Assembly (NCBI GenBank): GCA_964648365.1
Contig: CAZYLK010000031.1
Coordinates: 1-42,059 of the forward strand
Direction: 5' to 3'
DNA length: 42,059 nt
Source: SURF-32 sp964648365
GTDB taxonomy: Bacteria; Planctomycetota; Phycisphaerae; UBA1845
Of the stretch, positions 16,427 to 24,756 are shown in pieces (position 1 is the first letter of the stretch; every line of letters begins with the position of its first letter). Position numbers and translations under genes: made by a program. The notes beneath the pieces are model-generated. The model made no database searches and had not been told where the DNA came from. It saw only the letters and a list, made by a program, of their open reading frames with translations.

Positions 16427-17752
16427 ATGACCCGATCCGACGCCAACGAGAACAAGCTTCCCGCTGATCGTCCCGCCACATCGCCGGACGTCTCGCGGCG
16501 GCTGGCGCTGGCGACGGAGATGATGCGGGAGATCAGCGTTCAGACCGATCCACAGGAGATGGTTCGGGTCTTCGGCCGCCGCATGGAAACATGGTTGCCG
16601 CGGGACCGGGTCGTTTCGCTCAGCCGGCGCGGGCTGACGCCGCCGAACTATTACATTACGCGGAGCAGCACCTGGAGCACGCGGCTGAATCCATGGACCG
16701 AGAAGGCGAAACTGCCGGTGCTCAGCAGCGGACTGTTTGGTGAACTGCTCCACGCGGACGAGTTGCGCGTCATTGATAACCTTAAGCCCGATCCCGCGGA
16801 CGCCACGTTCGAATACCTCAAAGACATGCGCTCGCTCGTGGCCGTGCCGCTGTATGACGGCGGGCAGGCGACGAACATGGTGGTGATGCTGTCGTCGCGG
16901 CCGGCGGCCTTCGATCACGCCAAGCTGCCGGACCTGATGATCCAGGCGAATCTCTTCGGCCGAGCGACGCAGAACCTGGTGCTGGCATCGCAACTTCACG
17001 CGGCCAACGCTGAGATGGACCGCGAAATGCACCGCATCGGCCAGCTTCAGCGGGCACTGCTGCCGCCAAGCCTGCCGAACATCCCCGGGGTCAGCATCGC
17101 GGTCGCCTACGAAACGGCGACACGCGCCGGCGGCGATTACTACGACTTCTTCGACCTCGGCGACGGGCGCTGGGGGATTCTGATCGGCGACGTCAGCGGG
17201 CACGGCGCCTCAGCCGCAGTGGTCATGGCCATCACGCGCACGCTGCTGCACAGCCAGTGCCTGAAGGGGACGCCTCCGGATGAGGTGCTTGCCGACACGA
17301 ACGCACGTCTGACCCGACAAAGCGAACGATACGACGCCACCTTCGTCACGACGTTCTACGGCGTCTACGAACCGGCGACGGGTCGCCTCCACTACGCCAG
17401 CGCCGGACATAACCCCCCCCTGGTGACCCGGCTGGAAGGCAGCGTCGTCGAACTGGATCAGGCGCAGTCGTTTCCGCTGGGCATCATCGCCGACTGGACG
17501 CGCACCACGGCCGAAACGACGCTGCGCACGGGCGACACGCTGCTGCTCTACACCGACGGGATTACGGAGGCGTTCAACGTGCAGGGCGAGATGTACGGCC
17601 GCGAGCGCCTCCACGCCTGCATGTGTGAACCGTCGTTTTCGGCACGGGCCGTGCTCGACTGCATCCTGGGGCGGCTGTACGCCTTCACCGAAGGCGCCCC
17701 CGCCCAGGATGATCGCACCTTGCTGGCGCTGCGATTGAAGGCGGGATCATGA
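16427..17752 (+). CDS. GAF-SpoIIE serine phosphatase (RsbU-like)
   Basis: This 441-aa cytoplasmic protein pairs an N-terminal GAF-like sensor domain (residues ~40-185) with a PP2C/SpoIIE phosphatase domain (~200-440). The linker helix leads into LQRALLPPSLPNIPG (207-221), a hallmark of RsbU-type enzymes. Metal-binding acids are in GGDYYDFF (Asp237) and GDVSGHG (Asp255); a later LLLYTDGITEA supplies another. Such enzymes dephosphorylate STAS proteins at the DSSG serine. A STAS protein is encoded five genes upstream at 11630, which makes it a candidate substrate. The start ATG 16427 is preferred over TTG 16412. A 220-bp repeat-rich spacer separates it from the Mla operon, so it may have its own promoter. 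Confidence 0.9.
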   Translation: MTRSDANENKLPADRPATSPDVSRRLALATEMMREISVQTDPQEMVRVFGRRMETWLPRDRVVSLSRRGLTPPNYYITRSSTWSTRLNPWTEKAKLPVLSSGLFGELLHADELRVIDNLKPDPADATFEYLKDMRSLVAVPLYDGGQATNMVVMLSSRPAAFDHAKLPDLMIQANLFGRATQNLVLASQLHAANAEMDREMHRIGQLQRALLPPSLPNIPGVSIAVAYETATRAGGDYYDFFDLGDGRWGILIGDVSGHGASAAVVMAITRTLLHSQCLKGTPPDEVLADTNARLTRQSERYDATFVTTFYGVYEPATGRLHYASAGHNPPLVTRLEGSVVELDQAQSFPLGIIADWTRTTAETTLRTGDTLLLYTDGITEAFNVQGEMYGRERLHACMCEPSFSARAVLDCILGRLYAFTEGAPAQDDRTLLALRLKAGS

Positions 17753-17813
17753 GCGATCGCGCGTTCCCTGTCTTGGTGCGCATTTTGTTTCGATAACTAT
17801 GCCGCCTGCTTCG

Positions 17814-17831
17814 CGCGGGCTGAAGCCCGCG
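17814..17831. repeat. Isolated 8-bp palindrome
   Basis: CGCGGGCT-GA-AGCCCGCG is a perfect inverted repeat followed by GCTCGGG. It lies between the convergent phosphatase and sulfatase-fold genes. No T tract follows. It resembles the palindrome at 2900 (CGGGCT-GGA-AGCCCG) and probably belongs to the same dispersed family. Confidence 0.5.
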
Positions 17832-17910
17832 GCTCGGGTGTGGTGCGAACTCGCGCTCGGAGTTTAGACGCGCGACGTGGGCATCCGCCGCCTTGCAGCC
17901 CTCCCGGCAC

Positions 17911-19566
17911 TCATTCGTCATCGTCGTCGGTGAGATAGCCCAGCCCGATGAGGGCCTTGCGGTGGGCAGCTTCTTCGTCGCTCAGCGCCGGCGGCTCAAC
18001 GGGGCCGACGTCCTCAAGCTCGAACGGATAGCCAAGCTTGTCACGCCAGAAGACGAGGCCGTTCTGCTCGCCCTTCGTGCGCTTGTCCTTGGACTTGGCC
18101 AGCAGATCCTCGAAGTTCAGCCGGAGGGATTCTTCCGCCTGCATGGAAAACGCATCCAGTTCCGCTCGCAGCGCCTCCTTCTGCGCCTCGGCCACCGGCT
18201 CGGCGCCGAGCAACCTGCGGCACTGGATGCCCAGCGGGTGGTGATGGCCGTTCGTAGTCGGACTGACGGTCCATATCTTGCTGTCCGGCGGGCGACGGTC
18301 GTTGCGGAAGAACGCGCCGTCGGCGATGACGCCGCGCTGCGAAAAACTCTCGACGAACACCGGCCGCGCTTCCGGCTCGCGCCCTTCGCGCAGCGCAGGA
18401 AGGAGGCTGCGGGAGTCGTGCCGGTCGTCCTCGATGCGAAGCGCTTCCAGGGCGGTGGCGTAGATGTCCAGATTGGTGGTCGGCGTCTGCACCGCTTTGC
18501 CCGCCGCGACGCCGGGACCGACGATCGCCAGCGGAACGCGCACCTGGTCCAGATCCACCGAGTGCGAATGGGCGAAGTAGAACTCGTCCTCCCCGAAGGC
18601 CTCGCCGTGGTCCGAGGTAATGATCACCAGCGTGTTACCCAGCAGCTTCAGCTCGTCGATTCGGTCGAACAGCCGCTGAATCTCCGTGTCGAGGTACCGG
18701 ATTTCGTTGTCGTAGCGACGGCTGTACTGGCTGAGGTTTCGCTCCTCCGCGACGACCTGGTAGGTCGGAATCGCCTTGTAGCCGGAGGTGTCGGCGCCGG
18801 GGGCAAGCTGCGTGTCGCGCTCCGGCGGGACCGTCGAATCCCGCAACTCGGGATACATGGCCGGCGGCAGGTACGGACCGTGTGGATCCTGGTAGTGGAC
18901 CCACATGAAGAACGGCGCGCTGTGGACGATGTCGAGCAGGATCAGCGCTTCGTCCGTCGACGTGGCGGCGATCTTCGGGTTATAGGCGCCGGTCTGGCGA
19001 TCGAACTGCATGTCGCGATAGACGGCGAAGCCCTGGTGAAGCCCGAGCCGGCGGTTCAACGTAGGATTACTGATGACCGCGGCCGTGCGCATCCCGGCGT
19101 CGCGGCAGACCTCGGCCAGCGTCGTCGTGCGTCCGGACAGCTTGAAGAACCGCCCGTTGTCCAGCCCGACCGAGGTGAAGCTCGGATACAGGCCCGTCAT
19201 CATGGAGATATGGGACGGCGCGGTATAGGACGCGGTCGAAAACGCCCACTCGAATCGCGTCCCGCGGGCCATGAAGCGGTCCAGGTTCGGCGACGTCGGG
19301 CGAGGGTAGCCGTAGCTGCCAAGGTGGTCGGCGCGCAGCGTGTCGATGGTGATCAGAATGACGTTATCGACCCGCGGAGCGCTCTGAACGGGCGCGGCCG
19401 GCGGCGCCGCCGCGGCAGGCGACGCCTTGTCGTCTGCGTCGGCTGCGTGCGAGAAGCAGGCGGCCACGGCCAGCGTCAGACTTACGGACAGCCGGCGGGC
19501 GCAACCTGCGGACAACGACATGGGAAGGGGGCGGCGGTCTGCTCCGGGAGGCGTCGGGCGGAACAT
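17911..19566 (-). CDS. Sulfatase-fold hydrolase/transferase without fGly cysteine
   Basis: This 551-aa exported protein has the alkaline-phosphatase/sulfatase fold. Signal-like residues 24-43 (RLSVSLTLAVAACFSHAADA) follow an extended N region. Metal-binding motifs are present: VILITIDTLRADHLGSYGY (Asp75), DPHGPY (His229) and ITSDHGEAFGED (Asp319, His320). At the position of the sulfatase C-x-P-S-R motif it has TAPSH (115-119), so the cysteine that becomes formylglycine is replaced by threonine. Thr is the nucleophile in related phosphoethanolamine transferases and phosphodiesterases, so a true sulfatase activity is doubtful. GAGGA seven bases before ATG 19566 decides the start; ATG 19521 is an alternative. 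It is divergent from the cysteine dioxygenase gene. Confidence 0.85.
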   Translation of the reverse strand: MFRPTPPGADRRPLPMSLSAGCARRLSVSLTLAVAACFSHAADADDKASPAAAAPPAAPVQSAPRVDNVILITIDTLRADHLGSYGYPRPTSPNLDRFMARGTRFEWAFSTASYTAPSHISMMTGLYPSFTSVGLDNGRFFKLSGRTTTLAEVCRDAGMRTAAVISNPTLNRRLGLHQGFAVYRDMQFDRQTGAYNPKIAATSTDEALILLDIVHSAPFFMWVHYQDPHGPYLPPAMYPELRDSTVPPERDTQLAPGADTSGYKAIPTYQVVAEERNLSQYSRRYDNEIRYLDTEIQRLFDRIDELKLLGNTLVIITSDHGEAFGEDEFYFAHSHSVDLDQVRVPLAIVGPGVAAGKAVQTPTTNLDIYATALEALRIEDDRHDSRSLLPALREGREPEARPVFVESFSQRGVIADGAFFRNDRRPPDSKIWTVSPTTNGHHHPLGIQCRRLLGAEPVAEAQKEALRAELDAFSMQAEESLRLNFEDLLAKSKDKRTKGEQNGLVFWRDKLGYPFELEDVGPVEPPALSDEEAAHRKALIGLGYLTDDDDE

Positions 19567-19644
19567 CGGGCGGTCCTCACTTTCGAACGGCATGGCTGCC
19601 AGCAGGGCAAACGTCCGGGCCGCCGGTTTGTTGCCCGGTTTGAA

Positions 19645-19673
19645 GTTGTATCGACGCTTCGATCGGGGCATAA
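19645..19673 (+). promoter_or_regulatory. Possible cysteine dioxygenase promoter
   Basis: TTGTAT (19645-19650) and CATAAT (19668-19673) are separated by 17 bp. The -10 box matches five of six positions while the -35 box is weak. Transcription would begin ~73 nt before the gene at 19753. It lies in the 186-bp divergent spacer. Confidence 0.35.
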
Positions 19674-19752
19674 TGTCCACGGGGGCCGCCGCGGATGAAC
19701 ACCCCGGCAGCCGGGTCGCGAATTTACCCCATCGTCGCGCGAGGAGTCGGTC

Positions 19753-20310
19753 ATGGCAACCACGACGTGTCACGTTCCGAAGCTGGAGTCCCTGATCGAC
19801 TACCTGGACGGCCTGACGCACCGGGCGTCCGTCCCGGACCTGCGTCGCGAGTTGGAGGGGCTGCACGATCTAACCGTCGAGGATGTCGCCGAGTACGTCC
19901 GCTTCGACGAACGGCAGTATCTGCGCAACCTGATCAAGGGCGGCCCGTGGTATCATCTGCTGGCCCTGTGCTGGCGCAGCGGGCAGCGCAGCCCGATCCA
20001 CAACCATGCCCAGTCGACGTGCGGCGTGAAGGTGCTCAAAGGCATCGTCACGGAGACGCAGTTCAAGAAAACGCCGTGCGGGCAGATCACGGCCGTGGGT
20101 TCGGAAGACATGGGCGTGGGCGAAGTCTGCGCCATGCAAGACGCCTACATTCACCAGATTTCCAACCTGCAAGCGCCCGGCAGGGATCTCATTACGCTGC
20201 ATATCTACTCGCCACCGCTGCTGCGGATGGACACGTACTCGCTCACGGATGCAACCGTCGGGCAATACCACCCGGTGATTCTCGAACACTGCGAAGGCAG
20301 CGGGATCTGA
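19753..20310 (+). CDS. Cysteine dioxygenase (type I)
   Basis: This 185-aa cupin enzyme should oxidise L-cysteine to cysteine sulfinate with non-haem iron. The three iron-binding histidines are His83 and His85 (IHNHAQSTC) and His134 (AYIHQIS). Arg58, equivalent to human Arg60, which binds the substrate carboxylate, favours cysteine over 3-mercaptopropionate. Cys90 lies seven residues after His83, matching mammalian Cys93, and Tyr152 in LHIYSPP matches Tyr157. The pair could form the Cys-Tyr crosslink, which most bacterial family members are reported to lack. GAGGAG before ATG 19753 supports the start. It is divergent from the sulfatase-fold gene, and a shared sulfur role is possible but not shown. 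Confidence 0.9.
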   Translation: MATTTCHVPKLESLIDYLDGLTHRASVPDLRRELEGLHDLTVEDVAEYVRFDERQYLRNLIKGGPWYHLLALCWRSGQRSPIHNHAQSTCGVKVLKGIVTETQFKKTPCGQITAVGSEDMGVGEVCAMQDAYIHQISNLQAPGRDLITLHIYSPPLLRMDTYSLTDATVGQYHPVILEHCEGSGI

Positions 20311-20339
20311 ATCGCGACGCGCGATGACGCGCCAGCACC

Positions 20340-20353
20340 GAGCCGCGCGGCTC
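20340..20353. other. 14-bp palindrome between convergent genes
   Basis: GAGCCGCGCGGCTC is a perfect palindrome in the 78-bp gap between the cysteine dioxygenase and TPR genes, which converge. It may act as a bidirectional stop for transcription, but it has no T tract. Confidence 0.4.
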
Positions 20354-20388
20354 ATTGGTGGCATTGGCTCGCGCGCGATGGCTCAGGT

Positions 20389-22089
20389 TCAGGAGTGCCG
20401 ATCGCTCGGCTCGAAGGCGGCGCGCAGCGCGGCGCGTCCGGACGGCGTGTGCGGGGCGACCTGGAACAGCGTGCGCCAGTTCGTCTCCGCCCGGTCCGAC
20501 AAGCCGAGGTTCTCCAGCGCCATGGCCAGGTGCGCATGCAGATCCACGCGATCGGGTCGGCGGGAGGCCGCCTGTTCGAACTGATTGACCGCGGATTCGT
20601 ATCGGCGCTGATCCGCGTACAGGACGCCGAGTTCGTAGTAGGCGTCGACGGCGTCACCGTCGACGCGCAGCGCCCGCCGGAAGGCATCGATGGCGGCACG
20701 ATGGTCGCCCTTCTCTCGTAAGCACACGCCGAGCTTAATCAGCGCCCGCAGGTAACACGGGTTGATCTCGACCGCGCGCTGCATGGACGCGATGCCGGCG
20801 TCCAGGTCGCCCGTCTGGCGCAGGAGCAATCCGAGCCGAAAGTGCAGGTCGGCGTGGTTCGGCCGCGCCTCCAGCGTCTCGCGCAGACGCTCGATCTGCC
20901 GCACAATGACGGCGTCCACGCGTTCTCTCGCGGGCGGCGACTCTCCCCGTGCCATGGCCGACGGCGCGAGGTAACGCTCGACCTGCCCCGCGGCGCTGAC
21001 GCCCAGTTGCAGGCGCGCGATCTCCGAAAAAAGCAGCGTGCTGTTCGGCTCGACGGCGGCGGCGATGTCGAAGCTCTCGCGCGCCTCGTCGGTTCGACCC
21101 GCCTCCTGCTGGGCCACGCCCAGCCCGACGTAGGCGGCCAGCAACTGATCGTTGATTTCGATCGCACGGCCGAACCAGCGCATCGCCTCGGTAACGTCGC
21201 CGCCGCGCAGGTGCCCGACCCCGAGCTTGATGAAGGCCTCCAGATAGTCCGGGCCCAGTTCGACCGCCTTCCTGAACTCGCCCAGCGCCTTGCGAAAGGC
21301 GCCCGTCCGCACGTACAGGTCGCCGAGACGCACGCGATGCTGGGCGATGCCCGGCTCCTCGTCGATCAGATCCAGCAACAGCGGGATCGCCTTGGCATAC
21401 TGTCCGGTCTGATCGTAGACGGCCGCGAGGTCGTCGCGCGCCTCCCAGTTGCTCGGATCGAGGCAGGTGACGTAGCGGTAGCGCTGAATGGCGTCGTCGT
21501 AACGGCCCGCACGGATGTACAGATTCGCCAGCGTCATGTTCGTGGTGGCGCAGCTCGGGTCCGCCCAGCAGAGATGCTCGTAGTGAACGATGGCGGTGTC
21601 GAGTTCATGCCGCTTCAGCGCGATGGCGGCCAGGCGCTCGTGGGCGGCGCGGAACTCGGAATGAATGTCGATGACGTCCTCGTAGGCCGCGACGGCCTCG
21701 TCGATCTGGCCGAGTTTCTCGTGGCAGAAGCCCTGGGCAAAGCGAATGGCGGAATCGCTCTTCGCGTCGCGCGCCGCGGCCAGCGTCTCGAGCGCCTCGT
21801 GGACCGACCCGGCCGCGTCCTGCACGCAGGCCAGCGCCACCCGTGCCGCGGGATCATCCGGCGCCAGCGCCAGCGCCCGGCGGAACGACCGCTCGGCGGC
21901 CCGCGCATCCTGAAGCGAGAGCATCCGGACGCCGAGGCGCCGATGATGACCCGGATCATCGGGTTCGCGGGCGACGGCTGCCTCCAACTCGTGCGTGCCG
22001 AAGTGACCGTCGTCCTCGATGAGGCTGCCGAAGGCGCCGCTGAGTTCGGTCAGGAGGCCGCGGCCCAGGATTTCAAGCAGGTACGACAT
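20389..22089 (-). CDS. TPR-repeat protein
   Basis: This 566-aa protein is built almost entirely from tetratricopeptide repeats from about residue 35 to the C terminus. Clear examples are AYVGLGVAQQEAGRTDEARESFDIA, seen with the standard W/L-G-Y-A-P spacing, and ALIKLGVCLREKGDHRAAIDAFRRAL. There is no signal peptide or membrane helix, so it should be cytoplasmic or membrane-associated. The frame stays open to 22194, but that extension is encoded by the tandem repeat array and spells repeat-derived peptides. ATG 22089 has GGAAAAAGAA upstream and is the true start. With its neighbour at 22443 it lies just upstream of the Tad locus, and either might do the TadD job of secretin assembly. That is inference. 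Confidence 0.85.
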   Translation of the reverse strand: MSYLLEILGRGLLTELSGAFGSLIEDDGHFGTHELEAAVAREPDDPGHHRRLGVRMLSLQDARAAERSFRRALALAPDDPAARVALACVQDAAGSVHEALETLAAARDAKSDSAIRFAQGFCHEKLGQIDEAVAAYEDVIDIHSEFRAAHERLAAIALKRHELDTAIVHYEHLCWADPSCATTNMTLANLYIRAGRYDDAIQRYRYVTCLDPSNWEARDDLAAVYDQTGQYAKAIPLLLDLIDEEPGIAQHRVRLGDLYVRTGAFRKALGEFRKAVELGPDYLEAFIKLGVGHLRGGDVTEAMRWFGRAIEINDQLLAAYVGLGVAQQEAGRTDEARESFDIAAAVEPNSTLLFSEIARLQLGVSAAGQVERYLAPSAMARGESPPARERVDAVIVRQIERLRETLEARPNHADLHFRLGLLLRQTGDLDAGIASMQRAVEINPCYLRALIKLGVCLREKGDHRAAIDAFRRALRVDGDAVDAYYELGVLYADQRRYESAVNQFEQAASRRPDRVDLHAHLAMALENLGLSDRAETNWRTLFQVAPHTPSGRAALRAAFEPSDRHS

Positions 22090-22155
22090 GAGTTCTTTTT
22101 CCGAAGGCGGTGTGCGACGGGGTCGTACCGAGGGCCTCAATGATTCGCGTGCTTT

Positions 22156-22400
22156 CCACCGGTTGAAAACCGGTGCCACATTCGTCTCAGCCACCGGTTG
22201 AAAACCGGTGCCACATTCGTCTCAGCCACCGGTCGAAAACCGGTGCCACATTCGTCTCAGCCACCGGTTGAAAACCGGTGCCACATTCGTCTCAGCCACC
22301 GGTCGAAAACCGGTGCCACATTCGTCTCAGCCACCGGTTGAAAACCGGTGCCACATTCATTCCGGACACCGGTTGAGAGCCGGTGCCACACTCACATACC
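22156..22400. repeat. Seven-copy 35-bp tandem palindromic array
   Basis: Seven head-to-tail 35-bp units start at 22156, 22191, 22226, 22261, 22296, 22331 and 22366. Each begins CCACCGGTTGAAAACCGGTG, so each holds a palindrome CCGGTT-GAA-AACCGG followed by GCCACATTCGTCTCAG. Copies 3 and 5 have GGTCG in place of GGTTG, hinting at a 70-bp duplication. Copy 7 reads GGTTGAGAGCC, which keeps the stem by a G-T pair. The last two copies have degenerate tails. There are no unique spacers, so it is not a CRISPR array. It lies between two TPR genes. Confidence 0.95.
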
Positions 22401-22442
22401 TGTGGAAGCCGGCTCCAAACGGCTGGCCGACGCGCCGTCGGT

Positions 22443-23696
22443 TCAGTCCGGGGCGGTCGCCGCGCCGGCGGACAGCGCTTCCAGCGCCTCGCGCGCCTCC
22501 TCGTAGTTCCGATTGATGTGCAGCGCCCGACGGTAAGCGCTGGCAGCCTTTTCGACGCAGCCCAGGCGGCGGTGGGCGTTGCCCAGCATGTAATAAACGT
22601 CGGCATACTCATGACCGAGGCCGACCACCTGGTTAAGCCACTTCGCCGCGTCCGCCGGGCGGTTCGCCTGACTGTACGCCCGGGCGAGCTGAATCATGGC
22701 CCGCGTGTGCGTCGGATCGAGTTCGACCGCGCGTTGGGTTGCCGAAAGCGCCTCGCGCGATCGGCCCAGTCGTTCGAGGATCACACCGCTCTGATAGTGC
22801 AGGTCGGCGTGCTCGCCCTGGCGCGCGATGACGTGACGCACGGTTTCCAGCAGCAGCAGGTAGATCTCGCGGTCGGCCGCGCCCTGCGGCGCCGCCAGCA
22901 GCGCATCCACGAAGTCGGCGTCATCCAACACCAGTTCGCACAGCGTCGCGATGGCCTCGGGATCGTTGGACTCGACGTCGGCGGGCATGATCAGTCGCAG
23001 TTGGACCGGCTCGCCAGCCGCGCCGGCTGCCCGTGCGGCCTGAGACAGAAGCAGGCCGACGCGGGCGTCGTCCGGTCGCCGCTGCAGCGCTTTGTGCAGC
23101 GTTCGTACGGCCGCGGCCGATTCCTGCCGCGCGCCGTAACACAGCGCCAGATGCACCATCGCGTCGACGTGTCCCTTGTCGATCGCACATGCCTGAGCGA
23201 AGCGCAGCTCGGCTTCCTCGTGCTCGCTCGAGGACGCCAGCAGCACGCCAAGCTGGAACTGGAGTTCTGCATCATCGGGCGTGCGTTCGATGGCTTCGCG
23301 CATCACCGCGATGGCCTCGTCGCCGCGGTCATCGGTCCAGAGCGTCAACGCGAGCCGAATCGCGAGCACGGCATGATCCGGCTGTTTGGCAGCCGCATCC
23401 CGCAAGGCGGCGGCCGCGTCGCTCGCTTCTCCGCCGGCCCGATAACAGGCGGCCAGCGATGCGGAGAGCGTCGCGGAGGTCGGATTGAGCGACGTCGCTT
23501 CCTGAAAAGCCTCGGCAGCGGCGCCGTACTGAGCCGCATTCAGGAGGCACAGGCCGCGGCGTGCCGCCTGGCGCGCCCGGAAATACGTCTTCAGCGCCGC
23601 CACCGGATCCGTCTGCGGCGCGGGGCGCCGCGGCACGGCACGGGTCGCCTGACGTGGGGCGTCGGGTGCTGCGGTATGTGGTTGTATTCCTTGCAT
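22443..23696 (-). CDS. TPR-repeat protein
   Basis: This 417-aa protein consists of TPR helices from about residue 35 (AARRGLCLLNAAQYGAAAEAFQEA) to the end (VYYMLGNAHRRLGCVEKAASAYRRAL), broken by a less regular stretch near the middle (VQLRLIMPADVESNDPEAIATL). It lacks a signal peptide and catalytic motifs. I chose ATG 23696 (MQGIQPH) because the open extension to 23864 looks like random GC-rich coding; a GGGGG about ten bases upstream is a weak SD. It is similar in style to the TPR gene at 20389 and on the same strand, separated by the 35-bp repeat array. It points away from the Flp pilin gene, 480 bp off. Its function is protein-protein scaffolding, partner unknown. Confidence 0.83.
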   Translation of the reverse strand: MQGIQPHTAAPDAPRQATRAVPRRPAPQTDPVAALKTYFRARQAARRGLCLLNAAQYGAAAEAFQEATSLNPTSATLSASLAACYRAGGEASDAAAALRDAAAKQPDHAVLAIRLALTLWTDDRGDEAIAVMREAIERTPDDAELQFQLGVLLASSSEHEEAELRFAQACAIDKGHVDAMVHLALCYGARQESAAAVRTLHKALQRRPDDARVGLLLSQAARAAGAAGEPVQLRLIMPADVESNDPEAIATLCELVLDDADFVDALLAAPQGAADREIYLLLLETVRHVIARQGEHADLHYQSGVILERLGRSREALSATQRAVELDPTHTRAMIQLARAYSQANRPADAAKWLNQVVGLGHEYADVYYMLGNAHRRLGCVEKAASAYRRALHINRNYEEAREALEALSAGAATAPD

Positions 23697-24176
23697 GTCC
23701 AGGAACCCCCGGCGCGCGGATGGCGCGCGGCGGTTGTATCGGTCAGGGCGGACGGGTTCATTGACCCCGAGACCGTCGGCTTCAGCCCTTTCACGGTTAC
23801 CGGAAGGCAAAGGACAGCCATGACGCCCGGTAATGCCGCCAGCGCACGGCGCATCAGCAATCACGCCCGCTAAGAAGCGGGATAGCGCGGATCGCCCGCG
23901 GCGACGCCCTTTTTTTTTGCCCGCGACGTGAATGTTTCTTACGTTTGGGTTGTGCGTTCGACGAGGCAGACCCGCGGGAAGAGGCGGGGGTACGAGCGAA
24001 CCAGCGCCGCAGCGATGAGTTTACGCGACGATGGTCGTCGCATTCGTGTGACTCGTGACCCGCGGAGGTTCGAGTTGGAAAGTGGCGCGTAGGGGGCGGA
24101 AAGTGCTCGCCTGCGCATCGATACTCCGGGGGCCGCGGTAATCGGCCCGTAGCGTAGACGAGAGGAGCATTTGATT
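23697..24176. other. Divergent region upstream of the Tad locus
   Basis: This 480-bp gap separates a minus-strand TPR gene from the Flp pilin gene and should contain the pilus promoter. It contains the inverted repeat CCCGCT-AAGA-AGCGGG (23866-23881) and a run of nine T (23910-23918). No standard sigma70, sigma54 or sigma28 promoter was convincing. Downstream of the T run the sequence is locally less GC-rich. Confidence 0.4.
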
Positions 24177-24368
24177 ATGGATCTTAAGTTGGTGGCGACT
24201 CGGGCCCGTGAGTTTCTGAAGTCCGAAGACGGCCCGACGGCGACCGAGTACGCGGTGATGCTCGCCCTGATCATCATCGTGGCTCTGGGCGCTATCGGAA
24301 CTCTGGGCTCGACCGTCAGCAGCGTGTTCACCAACGTGAACGCGAAGCTGCCGGACGGCAACGGCTAG
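24177..24368 (+). CDS. flp: Flp-type IVb pilin
   Basis: This 63-aa prepilin is the structural subunit of a Tad (Flp) pilus. The leader ends at Gly19, and the mature pilin would start PTATEYAVML, with the family-typical Glu at +5 (Glu24) and Tyr at +6 (Tyr25). A hydrophobic helix (residues ~26-46) follows for membrane insertion and fibre packing. AGAGGAG nine bases before ATG 24177 sets the start over TTG 24171. The peptidase that should cut it is encoded at 24757. A strong hairpin follows the stop codon, which may protect this mRNA or limit read-through into the assembly genes. Confidence 0.93.
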   Translation: MDLKLVATRAREFLKSEDGPTATEYAVMLALIIIVALGAIGTLGSTVSSVFTNVNAKLPDGNG

Positions 24369-24395
24369 TCCGTCGCCGAAGCTCTGATCTGATCC

Positions 24396-24432
24396 GACGA
24401 TGGGCGGTGGCCGAAAGGCGCCGCCCATCGTC
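24396..24432 (+). other. Strong hairpin after the pilin gene
   Basis: GACGATGGGCGG (24396-24407) and CCGCCCATCGTC (24421-24432) are perfect 12-bp inverted repeats. The loop holds a second small stem, GCC-GAAA-GGC, with a GNRA tetraloop. No T tract follows, so transcription may partly continue to the peptidase gene. This fits differential expression of an abundant pilin against its assembly factors. Confidence 0.7.
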
Positions 24433-24756
24433 ACGCGCGCGGACCGCAGCGTCGTAACGGGCGGTCGCACGCTGTCTCCCGGATCGTCGCCGTGAGGGTG
24501 ATACCCGACTGACCGTTATGGGGCCGGCCGCGCGCATCGGACGGTTTTGTTTTCTACAGTTTACCTAGAGTCGCAGGACTGCGCAGTGTGGTACGCGGTT
24601 TCGAGCCGATGCCGCACGGAACGCCGGCAGGACGCCGGTGGAACGCACGGAGGAGAAAGAAGCACGGAGGGCGGCAAGCGTGTCGCGCCGAAACGCGCTG
24701 GCCCCTTTGGTGAGACAGGGTGGATTTCGAGGGGCGGTTACATCGGAGCGAATGCG
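24433..24756. other. Intergenic region before the prepilin peptidase
   Basis: These ~320 bp contain an AT-richer patch near 24544-24568, a perfect palindrome ACTGCGCAGT (24578-24587), and short direct repeats GCACGGAGG near 24645-24670. No gene is supported. A promoter for the peptidase gene could be here but no box pair stands out. Confidence 0.35.

Noticed and set aside
22156..22400. CRISPR-like array
   Set aside because: The 35-bp units follow one another without unique spacers and no cas gene is present, so it is a simple tandem repeat.
22208..22516. Open frame across the 35-bp array
   Set aside because: The translation is only repeated repeat-derived peptide, with no ribosome site, and the frame is explained by the unit having no stop codon in it. 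Similar frames at 35933-36271 and 16095-16373 were rejected for the same reason.
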